Below are positions 1 to 6,820 of a stretch of 37,582 bases of DNA, one piece after another. The DNA comes from an uncultured Lachnospiraceae bacterium (GTDB lineage: Bacteria; Bacillota; Clostridia; Lachnospirales; Lachnospiraceae). The translations under genes were made by a program, and so were the position numbers. Location of the stretch: assembly GCA_910579285.1 (NCBI GenBank), contig CAJTTT010000030.1:1-37582 (forward strand), read 5' to 3'. Positions within the stretch are counted from its first letter, which is position 1. Each line of letters starts with the position of its first letter. The notes below the pieces were generated by a model that worked only from the letters and a program-made list of their open reading frames with translations, did not search any database and was not told the origin of the DNA.

Positions 1-9
1 GAATCAGGA

Positions 10-38
10 TTGACAAATAACAGGAATCAGCGTATAGT
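10..38 (+). promoter_or_regulatory. Sigma-A promoter of the his operon
   Basis: A perfect -35 box TTGACA (10-15) and a -10 box TATAGT (33-38) are separated by 17 bases. The leader to the hisZ start is about 110 nt. It has no T-box signature such as the TGGNACC bulge, so a tRNA-sensing riboswitch is not supported. Confidence 0.75.
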
Positions 39-76
39 GAGATGAGTTTATTTCACTAACAAATTAGCGAATTAGC

Positions 77-94
77 ACTTTAAATTATTAAAGT
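77..94. promoter_or_regulatory. Palindrome in the hisZ leader, possible operator
   Basis: ACTTTAA (77-83) and TTAAAGT (88-94) form an exact inverted repeat around ATTA. Just upstream, CTAA (56-59) and TTAG (64-67) form a second short inverted repeat, and AATTAGC occurs twice (62-68 and 70-76). A repressor site for the his operon is possible, but no regulator can be named from the sequence. Confidence 0.3.
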
Positions 95-150
95 ATTCAG
101 GCTTATTTCTATCTTAAAGTCTGGAAATAATAACGGGAAACGAGGCGCAT

Positions 151-1269
151 ATGAGTAAAAAACTGGTACATACGCCGGAAGGCGTGCGGGATATTTACGG
201 GGATGAGAAGGCAAAAAAGACGATAGTGGAACGTCTTTTGCACGAAAAAATAACGGGGTACGGCTACCGTGACATCCAGACCCCCACTTTTGAATTTTTC
301 GATGTTTTCTCCAAGGAAGTGGGGACAACGCCATCCAGAGAGCTTTATAAGTTCTTTGACAAGGAGGGGAACACACTGGTGCTGCGCCCGGATTTTACGC
401 CGTCCATCGCCAGATGCGCCGCCAAGTATTTTATGGATGAGGATGTGCCGATCCGTTTCTGTTATCAGGGAAACACCTTCACGAACACCTCGCAGCTGCA
501 GGGAAAACTGAAGGAAGTGACCCAGATGGGGGCGGAGCTGATCGGCGATGATTCCGTACAGGCGGACGCAGAGATGATTGCTATGACGATCGAGGCCCTT
601 TATCACGCAGGGCTGTCCGATTTTCAGATCAGCATCGGCAATCTGGAGTACTTCAAGGGAATCTGCGCCGAGGCCGGACTCGACGAGGAGACGGAGCTTG
701 AACTTCGGGACTTTATTTCCGGGAAGAACTATTTCGGGGCAGAAGAACTGCTTGACCGCGTTGGCGTGAATAAAAAGGATAAGGAGCTGCTTCTCAAAGT
801 GAGCGATCTGTTTGGCACGGTTTCCATTCTGGAGGACGCGAAAAAGGCAGTCTCCAACAAGCGGTCCAGACATGCCATCGAACGGCTGGAGAAGGTTTAT
901 CAGACGCTTTGCGATTACGGGGTGGAAAAATATGTTTCCTTTGACCTCGGAATGCTCAGCAAGTATAATTACTATACGGGTATCATTTTCAAGGGCTACA
1001 CTTATGGCGTGGGCGATGCAATTGTGAAGGGCGGACGCTACGACCATCTGCTGCGGCGTTTTGGCAAGGAGGCGGCAGCCATCGGCTTTGTGATTGTCGT
1101 GGATGATCTTCTTTCCGCTATGGGGCGTCAGAACGTTATCATTACGGGAGTGGAAACGCCTGTGAAGCTGTATTACACGGCGAAAAATTTCAAAGAAAAA
1201 TTACTGGAAGCCAAAGGAATGCGCTCTTCTGGAAAAAAGGTGGAACTTCTTCCGCAGACGGAAGCGTAA
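151..1269 (+). CDS. hisZ: ATP phosphoribosyltransferase regulatory subunit HisZ
   Basis: HisZ is a catalytically inactive class II aminoacyl-tRNA synthetase (HisRS-like) paralog. It binds short-form HisG to make the active, histidine-feedback-sensitive enzyme of the first step of histidine synthesis. The 372-residue product starts with the HisRS-type motif 1 region (PEGVRDIYGDE, near residue 10). It has a motif 2-like LRPDFTPSIAR near residue 88 and a late glycine-rich segment with KGGRYDHLL near residue 293. Most HisZ proteins end after about 390-420 residues, so this one lacks part of the usual C-terminus. The same frame stays open for 36 more codons past the TAA at 1267. It is the first gene of the operon and precedes hisG by about 100 bases. 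The family call is firm; the C-terminus is the uncertain part. Confidence 0.93.
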   Translation: MSKKLVHTPEGVRDIYGDEKAKKTIVERLLHEKITGYGYRDIQTPTFEFFDVFSKEVGTTPSRELYKFFDKEGNTLVLRPDFTPSIARCAAKYFMDEDVPIRFCYQGNTFTNTSQLQGKLKEVTQMGAELIGDDSVQADAEMIAMTIEALYHAGLSDFQISIGNLEYFKGICAEAGLDEETELELRDFISGKNYFGAEELLDRVGVNKKDKELLLKVSDLFGTVSILEDAKKAVSNKRSRHAIERLEKVYQTLCDYGVEKYVSFDLGMLSKYNYYTGIIFKGYTYGVGDAIVKGGRYDHLLRRFGKEAAAIGFVIVVDDLLSAMGRQNVIITGVETPVKLYYTAKNFKEKLLEAKGMRSSGKKVELLPQTEA

Positions 1270-1372
1270 AAAGGCTGCGGACGTTCGGTCTGCATGATTG
1301 CCGCAGATGCGGTACGCTTCACAATGGTCTTATCCAATATGAAAAAGAAAAAGGAAGAGAGTGTGCTTAAAC

Positions 1373-2017
1373 ATGAGTGAAGACAGATACCTGACATTCG
1401 CCCTTGGAAAAGGGCGGCTTGCCAATAAAACAATGGAGCTTTTGGAGAAAATCGGCATCACCTGCGAGGAGATGAAGGACAAAGATTCCCGCAAGCTGAT
1501 TTTTGTAAATGAGGAGCTGAAACTGAAGTTTTTCCTGTCGAAAGGACCGGATGTACCCACCTATGTGGAGTATGGGGCAGCGGATATCGGCGTGGTCGGA
1601 AAGGATACGATCCTGGAAGAGGACAGACGGGTCTATGAGGTGCTGGATCTGGGATACGGCAAATGCCGGATGTGCGTCTGCGGGCCGAAGAGTGCGAAGG
1701 AGCTTTTGCAGCACCATGAAATGATACGGGTTGCCAGCAAATATCCGAATATCGCCAAAGACTACTTCTATAATAAAAAACACCAGACGGTGGACATCAT
1801 CAAACTGAACGGTTCTGTGGAGCTTGGACCGATTGTGAAGCTGGCCGATGTGATCGTGGATATCGTGGAGACCGGCTCTACTCTGAAGGAAAACGGCCTG
1901 GAGGTGCTGGAGGAAATCTGTCCGCTCTCAGCCCGGATGATTGTGAACCAGGTGAGTATGCAGATGGAGCCGGAGCGGATCAAGAAACTGATCACGGAGC
2001 TGAAAAACCACCTGTAA
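1373..2017 (+). CDS. hisG: ATP phosphoribosyltransferase, short-form catalytic subunit HisG
   Basis: HisG catalyses the first committed step of histidine biosynthesis, condensing ATP with PRPP to phosphoribosyl-ATP. The protein is about 214 residues, the length of the short form that lacks the C-terminal regulatory ACT-like domain and depends on HisZ, which is encoded just upstream. Typical segments are the N-terminal FALGKGRLA, PTYVEYGAADIGVVG near residue 60, and the PRPP-binding loop DIVETGSTLKENGL near residue 160. I chose ATG 1373 because the family starts just before this conserved strand. A GTG at 1361 in the same frame would sit almost on top of the AAGGAAG ribosome site (1351-1357). 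Confidence 0.96.
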   Translation: MSEDRYLTFALGKGRLANKTMELLEKIGITCEEMKDKDSRKLIFVNEELKLKFFLSKGPDVPTYVEYGAADIGVVGKDTILEEDRRVYEVLDLGYGKCRMCVCGPKSAKELLQHHEMIRVASKYPNIAKDYFYNKKHQTVDIIKLNGSVELGPIVKLADVIVDIVETGSTLKENGLEVLEEICPLSARMIVNQVSMQMEPERIKKLITELKNHL

Positions 2018-2065
2018 AAGCGTGTATCTAGCTATAAAAGTGAAAACAGAAGGGGCGTGTCGTTT

Positions 2066-2812
2066 ATGAAAGAGTTTAAGGGGATTATCATTGCACTGAT
2101 CGCAGGCATCTGCGCGATTGTCTGCGTCACCATCTTCACGGGGAATCTGGTAACTTACAAGAAGAGCACCGTTGGCGGCGGCTTGAACGCGACGGGTTCC
2201 GCAAACTGCGATTTCGAGGCGGATCTGATTGTCTGGAGAGGAAGCTTTTCCGGGCAGGGCGCCACGACACAGGACGCTTACCGCTCCATCAAAAAGGACG
2301 CGGAACTTGTGAAAAAATATCTGGTGGACAGCGGCGTGACGGAGGAGGAGATGGTGTTCAGCTCCGTTACCATCAACGCCCGCTGGCAGTCTGAGTACAA
2401 TGAAAACGGAGACCGTATCCGGGATTACATCGATGGTTATGACCTGTATCAGAATGTCTCCATCACTTCCACGGATATTGATAAAATCGAAGGCATTTCC
2501 AGGGATATTTCCGGGCTGATCGAATCCGGCGTGCAGTTTGCATCAGAAGAGCCGGAGTATTATTACACCAAACTGGATGAACTGAAACTGCAGTTGATCG
2601 AGGAAGCGACCCAGAACGCGAAAGAACGGATTGATCTGATGGCGGAAGGTACGGGCTCCACAGTGGGAGAGCTGTTGAATGCAAATCTGGGTGTTTTTCA
2701 GATTACCGCTCAGAACAGCAACACCGAATACAGTTACGGCGGCTATTTTGACACGAGTTCCCGCAGCAAAACGGCCTCCATTACGGTACGGTTGAATTAT
2801 GCCGTGAACTGA
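2066..2812 (+). CDS. SIMPL-domain (DUF541) protein, membrane-anchored
   Basis: The 248-residue protein starts with a short basic stretch and one hydrophobic helix (about residues 5-27), then an exported SIMPL (DUF541) domain to the end. Family traits are the early GTGSA-like segment (here NATGSANCDFEADL), a repeated S-V-T-I-like strand pattern, and a C-terminal strand ending TASITVRLNYAVN. Functions of SIMPL proteins are poorly defined; some affect the envelope or oxidative stress. Nothing in it suggests a histidine enzyme, although it lies between hisG and hisD in the same orientation. ATG 2066 is preferred over GTG 2057 because AAGGGG (2050-2055) is then 10 bases away. Confidence 0.8.
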   Translation: MKEFKGIIIALIAGICAIVCVTIFTGNLVTYKKSTVGGGLNATGSANCDFEADLIVWRGSFSGQGATTQDAYRSIKKDAELVKKYLVDSGVTEEEMVFSSVTINARWQSEYNENGDRIRDYIDGYDLYQNVSITSTDIDKIEGISRDISGLIESGVQFASEEPEYYYTKLDELKLQLIEEATQNAKERIDLMAEGTGSTVGELLNANLGVFQITAQNSNTEYSYGGYFDTSSRSKTASITVRLNYAVN

Positions 2813-2911
2813 CGGCAGACAACCGTATGGGGGCTGACGATAAAACGTGCAGACAAATGAGATATGCAGTGTCTGCATTTGAAACATGTAGAATGGGAGA
2901 ATCATAACAAG

Positions 2912-4210
2912 ATGAAAACGGTTCGATTGACAAAAGATTCACAGAGGGATCTTCTCGACAGCCTTTTGAAGAGAAGCCCCAACAATTACGGGCAGTACGA
3001 GTCCGTGGTGGCGGATATCATCGCAAATGTCCGTGAAAAAGGCGACAAAGCGGTGTTTGACTACACCAGTCAGTTTGATAAATGGAATTGTAATGCAGAT
3101 AATATCCGTGTGACAGATGCGGAAATCGAAAAAGCTTACGCGGAGGCGGATGCCGCTTTCACAACCGTGATGGAAAAATCGGCGGAAAATATCCGGGAAT
3201 TTCACCGCAGGCAGTTGAAAAACAGCTGGATTGACACAAAACCCGACGGTTCCCTTCTGGGACAGCGCATTTTACCCATCGCTGTTTCCGGGGTTTATGT
3301 GCCCGGCGGCAAGGCGGCTTATCCGAGCAGTGTTCTGATGAATGTGATTCCCGCCAAAGTGGCAGGTGTGGAGCGGATCATTATGACGACCCCCGCCGGA
3401 GCGGACGGCAGCGTCAATCCCGGCACGCTGGTGGCGGCTAAGATTGCAGGCGTGGATGAAATTTACAAAGTGGGCGGCGCGCAGGCTATTGCGGCAATGG
3501 CTTTCGGCACAGAGAGTATTCCCAAGGTGGATAAAATCACAGGCCCCGGCAATATTTTTGTTGCGTTGGCCAAAAAGGCATGCTTTGGCTATGTGAGCAT
3601 TGACTCCATTGCCGGTCCCAGCGAGATCCTTGTGATCGCGGACGAGAGCGCAAATCCCCGCTATGTGGCGGCCGATCTGCTTTCACAGGCGGAGCATGAC
3701 GAGCTGGCAAGCGCCATTCTGATTACCACGGATGAGGGTGTTGCAAAAGAAGTAGAAAAGCAGATCGCGGGCTTTTTGCAGGAGCTGTCCCGGGCAGACA
3801 TCATCAAAAAGTCACTGGACAACTATGGCTATATCCTGCTGGCGGATTCCCTGGACAGCGCGGTGGACGCGGCTAATGCCATCGCCTCGGAGCATTTGGA
3901 AATTTTGACGAAAGACCCCTGGCAGGTGATGACAAAGATCAGAAACGCGGGTGCGATTTTCCTCGGCGCATACTCTTCGGAGCCTTTGGGGGACTACTAT
4001 GCAGGACCAAACCATATTTTGCCCACAAACGGCACGGCGCGGTTTTTCTCCCCCTTAAATGTGGATGACTTTATGAAAAAGACAAGTCTGATCTCTTATT
4101 CGAGGGAAGCGCTGGAACAGGCCCATAAGGAGATCGAGCTGTTTGCCGAACAAGAAGGGCTTACCGCCCACGCGAACTCCATCCGGGTGCGCTTTGAGTC
4201 GTGTGAGTAG
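2912..4210 (+). CDS. hisD: Histidinol dehydrogenase HisD
   Basis: HisD is the zinc enzyme that oxidises L-histidinol to L-histidine in two NAD-dependent steps, the last reactions of the pathway. The protein of about 432 residues matches the family length. Conserved stretches include PGGKAAYPSSVLMN near residue 132, the signature region around DKITGPGN and SIDSIAGPSEI (about residues 208-240), LLSQAEHDELASA near 260, ASEHLEI near 330 and GPNHILPT near 368. The His in QAEHD and those in SEHLE and GPNHILP are the positions used for catalysis and zinc binding in known HisD. ATG 2912 has GGGAGA at 2895-2900; a further upstream in-frame start would add 16 residues with no family support. Confidence 0.97.
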   Translation: MKTVRLTKDSQRDLLDSLLKRSPNNYGQYESVVADIIANVREKGDKAVFDYTSQFDKWNCNADNIRVTDAEIEKAYAEADAAFTTVMEKSAENIREFHRRQLKNSWIDTKPDGSLLGQRILPIAVSGVYVPGGKAAYPSSVLMNVIPAKVAGVERIIMTTPAGADGSVNPGTLVAAKIAGVDEIYKVGGAQAIAAMAFGTESIPKVDKITGPGNIFVALAKKACFGYVSIDSIAGPSEILVIADESANPRYVAADLLSQAEHDELASAILITTDEGVAKEVEKQIAGFLQELSRADIIKKSLDNYGYILLADSLDSAVDAANAIASEHLEILTKDPWQVMTKIRNAGAIFLGAYSSEPLGDYYAGPNHILPTNGTARFFSPLNVDDFMKKTSLISYSREALEQAHKEIELFAEQEGLTAHANSIRVRFESCE

Positions 4211-4243
4211 TCTTTCTGTACTTCATCTAAAAAGGAGAAAAGT

Positions 4244-4834
4244 ATGCCAAGAACAGCAGTGATAGAGCGGAACACAAAAGAGACGAACATTAAATTGGAG
4301 CTGAATATAGACGGCACTGGCAGAAGCGATGTGCAGACAGGCATCGGCTTCTTCGACCACATGCTGGAAGGCTTTTCCAAACATGGATTTTTTGACTTGA
4401 CTATAGAAGTCAATGGCGATCTTGACGTGGATGGCCATCACACCGTGGAGGATGCGGGCATTGTGCTCGGCACGGCAGTCAAAGAGGCGCTTGGAGATAA
4501 GGCCGGGATCAAACGTTACGGCTCCTTCATTCTGCCGATGGATGAATCCCTCTGTCTCTGCGCGGTGGATCTGTGCGGCAGACCGTATTTTGCGTTTGAC
4601 TGTGAATTTCCAGTGGAGCGGGTAGGCGCCCTCGACACAGAGCTTGTGCGGGAGTTTTTCTATGCGGTAAGCTACAGTGCAGGCATGAACCTGCATTTGA
4701 AAATGATAAGCGGCGGGAACGCCCACCACATGATCGAGGCCATGTTCAAGGCGTTCGGCAAAGCGCTTGACGAGGCATGTTCCTATGACCCGCGCGTGAA
4801 AGGCGTACTCAGCACCAAGGGGGCGCTCGCGTAA
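4244..4834 (+). CDS. hisB: Imidazoleglycerol-phosphate dehydratase HisB
   Basis: HisB dehydrates imidazoleglycerol phosphate to imidazoleacetol phosphate. The 196-residue protein is the monofunctional form, without the phosphatase domain found in enterobacteria. It shows both dimanganese-binding repeats: GFFDHMLEGFSKHG and DGHHTVEDAGI in the first half, then SGGNAHHMIEAMFKAFG near the C-terminus, with paired histidines and acidic residues in each. The ribosome site AAAGGAGA lies just upstream of ATG 4244. It follows hisD by 33 bases and precedes hisIE by about 90 bases. That gap contains a weak hairpin (4864-4884) without a clear U-tract. Confidence 0.97.
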   Translation: MPRTAVIERNTKETNIKLELNIDGTGRSDVQTGIGFFDHMLEGFSKHGFFDLTIEVNGDLDVDGHHTVEDAGIVLGTAVKEALGDKAGIKRYGSFILPMDESLCLCAVDLCGRPYFAFDCEFPVERVGALDTELVREFFYAVSYSAGMNLHLKMISGGNAHHMIEAMFKAFGKALDEACSYDPRVKGVLSTKGALA

Positions 4835-4927
4835 CGTAAAAGAAATTCCAGGTTTCACAGCAGAGAATGCAGGAAGCGCATTCTTCTTACCATTTACGAT
4901 CAGGATAAGAAAGGGAAAACGAGCAGT

Positions 4928-6211
4928 ATGAATTACAAAAAATTTATCCCCTGTATTTATTTATATAAAGGAGATGCCGTCAAAGGGTTTTCGGACAGCA
5001 CCATCATCGACACGAACCCGGTGGCTCTGGCGAAATTTTACAGTGATAACAACGCAGACGAACTGATTGTTTACGACATGTCCGAGGGAGACGCCGCCCA
5101 TGAGGAGGCGCTGGATATCATTAAGTCCATCTGCAGCGAGGCGGAGATTCCCGTGACCGGCGCCGGAAATGTCAAGCGCATGGAAGATGTCAAAAAGCTG
5201 CTCTATGCGGGCTGTAAGAAAGCGGCTCTCAATTATTCCAAACCGGGCAACATTGAAATCACGGCGGAGGTGTCGAAAAAATTCGGCAAGGACAAGATTG
5301 CGGCCTGTGTGACGGAGGCTGACAGCATTACGAGAAACGAGCACCTCATTGACGAATATATCGGGGAGATCATTCTCGTAAAGGAAACTTGTCTGAAGGA
5401 AGCCATTTCCATATCCCGGTTTCCCATGATTGCTTCTGTGCCCGAAGTTTCCCTGGATAAAATTCTGGAGATTTTGTCAAACGACAATATCTGCGGTATT
5501 TCGGGCTATGCCATCAACGAGAACGCCAAGGAACTTCTGGCTGTCAAAGCGCTCTGCCAGAATAACGATATCACCGTAAATACGTTTGAGCCCGCCATTC
5601 CCTGGGAGGCGTTTAAGTTAAACAGCGATGGGCATGTGACGGTTGTTGTGCAGGACTATAAGACCGATGAAGTGCTGATGGTGGCCTACATGAACGAGGA
5701 GGCCTACAACACGACCCTGAAAACAGGAAAGATGACGTATTACAGCAGAAGCCGTGATGAGCTCTGGGTGAAGGGTGAGACGAGCGGCCATTTCCAGTAT
5801 GTGAAATCCCTTACGGCGGACTGCGACAAAGACACCATTCTTGCGAAGGTTTCCCAGATCGGCGCTGCCTGCCATACCGGTTCACGCTCCTGCTTTTTCC
5901 ACGAGATCATGGCGAAGGAATACGAGGAGACGAATCCCCTCAAGGTATTTGAGCAGGTGTTTGATGTGATTAAGGACAGAAAAATTCATCCGAAAGAAGG
6001 GTCTTACACCAATTACCTGTTTGAAAAAGGTGTTGATAAAATCCTGAAAAAACTTGGCGAGGAGGCGACAGAAATCGTCATTGCGGCCAAGAACCCCAAC
6101 GCCAACGAGATCAAGTATGAGATTTCGGATTTCCTGTATCATATGATGGTGCTGATGGCCGAAAAGAATATTACCTGGGAGGAGATCACCGCGGAGCTTG
6201 CCCAGCGATAG
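4928..6211 (+). CDS. hisI: HisIE fusion with an N-terminal HisF/HisA-like barrel
   Basis: Three segments are visible in 427 residues. Residues 1-215 resemble a HisF/HisA (beta/alpha)8 barrel, beginning FIPCIYLYKGDAVKGF like the HisF start IIPCLDVKDGRVVKG. The catalytic Asp of that first strand is Tyr11 here, and the second catalytic Asp strand reads AACVTEAD, so this part is probably inactive. Residues 225-325 are phosphoribosyl-AMP cyclohydrolase, with VKGETSGH, the metal motif DCDKD and the zinc-type CHTGSRSC. Residues 335-427 are phosphoribosyl-ATP pyrophosphatase, with KKLGEEATE and EISDFLYH. The two C-terminal domains carry out steps 2 and 3 of the pathway. A terminator follows, so this ends the operon. 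Confidence 0.93.
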   Translation: MNYKKFIPCIYLYKGDAVKGFSDSTIIDTNPVALAKFYSDNNADELIVYDMSEGDAAHEEALDIIKSICSEAEIPVTGAGNVKRMEDVKKLLYAGCKKAALNYSKPGNIEITAEVSKKFGKDKIAACVTEADSITRNEHLIDEYIGEIILVKETCLKEAISISRFPMIASVPEVSLDKILEILSNDNICGISGYAINENAKELLAVKALCQNNDITVNTFEPAIPWEAFKLNSDGHVTVVVQDYKTDEVLMVAYMNEEAYNTTLKTGKMTYYSRSRDELWVKGETSGHFQYVKSLTADCDKDTILAKVSQIGAACHTGSRSCFFHEIMAKEYEETNPLKVFEQVFDVIKDRKIHPKEGSYTNYLFEKGVDKILKKLGEEATEIVIAAKNPNANEIKYEISDFLYHMMVLMAEKNITWEEITAELAQR

Positions 6212-6234
6212 GCTGATTTTTCGGACAAAATGGG

Positions 6235-6263
6235 ACGTACCCGCCGGGGTGCGTTCTTTTTTT
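6235..6263 (+). terminator. Rho-independent terminator after the his operon
   Basis: ACGTACCC (6235-6242) pairs with GGGTGCGT (6247-6254) across a GCCG loop, with one G-T pair. A run of T (6255-6263) follows directly. This fits the end of the hisZ-hisIE transcript. Confidence 0.85.
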
Positions 6264-6316
6264 GCGCAATTTGGCATAAAGTGTAGGGACATGATAGACG
6301 GAAAGGAAGCGTCTTG

Positions 6317-6727
6317 ATGGAAAAGAAAGTGACGCCGGAAAAGAAAATGGAGCTGGCCCGGCATATCAGGGAGGAAAATCTGGGGAACCGCCTGAAACTC
6401 AGACAGCGGGAGCATATTCTCTATGGAAAGGAAAATCCGCTTCCACTCTATGACAAGGAATTTCCCGCAGGGTCGGAAGGGTTCCCAGGTTATGGAAACG
6501 CAGAAAACAGGGAGGGGATTCCGGGAAATGCCACGGGAGGTTTTAAGTATCGGATGGTGCTTTCCGTCCTTTTATTTGTAGGATTTTTGCTCTGCGATAC
6601 CAGAGACAGCAAAATCCTGTCATACAGCACAGGTGATGTCTATGATATGATTGTGGCTGACAGTTTTCACCTGTATGACGGCGGTGAAAACGCAGTGATG
6701 GAGGAGCTTGCCGATCTCTTTCAGTAA
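6317..6727 (+). CDS. Small single-pass membrane protein, function unknown
   Basis: I do not recognise this 136-residue protein. The first 75 residues are charged and hydrophilic, rich in Glu, Lys and Arg (for example RHIREENLGNRLKLRQRE). One hydrophobic helix (about residues 77-93, VLSVLLFVGFLLC) is followed by a short acidic tail of about 40 residues. The layout suggests a cytoplasmic N-terminus and an extracellular tail, or the reverse. The start ATG 6317 is placed by GAAAGGAAG at 6301-6309; a TTG at 6314 is possible. It is bounded by the his terminator upstream and a promoter downstream, so it may be transcribed alone. Confidence 0.6.
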   Translation: MEKKVTPEKKMELARHIREENLGNRLKLRQREHILYGKENPLPLYDKEFPAGSEGFPGYGNAENREGIPGNATGGFKYRMVLSVLLFVGFLLCDTRDSKILSYSTGDVYDMIVADSFHLYDGGENAVMEELADLFQ

Positions 6728-6755
6728 TCGGACGGCAAATCTTTGCCATGCCGCT

Positions 6756-6784
6756 TTGACTTTACGCCGCAAGTCCGCTATACT
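6756..6784 (+). promoter_or_regulatory. Sigma-A promoter before the radical SAM gene
   Basis: TTGACT (6756-6761) and TATACT (6779-6784) are spaced by 17 bases and end 36 bases before the start codon at 6821. Confidence 0.7.
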
Positions 6785-6820
6785 TAGAATACTGAACAAA
6801 AATGGTAAAGGATTTTAAGT

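Noticed and set aside
42..150. T-box riboswitch for histidine
   Set aside because: The leader is too short and shows no T-box or specifier stem motifs.
109..1047. Long minus-strand open frame opposite hisZ
   Set aside because: It is antisense to a recognised HisZ and has no family motif or ribosome site; a shadow of the codon bias.
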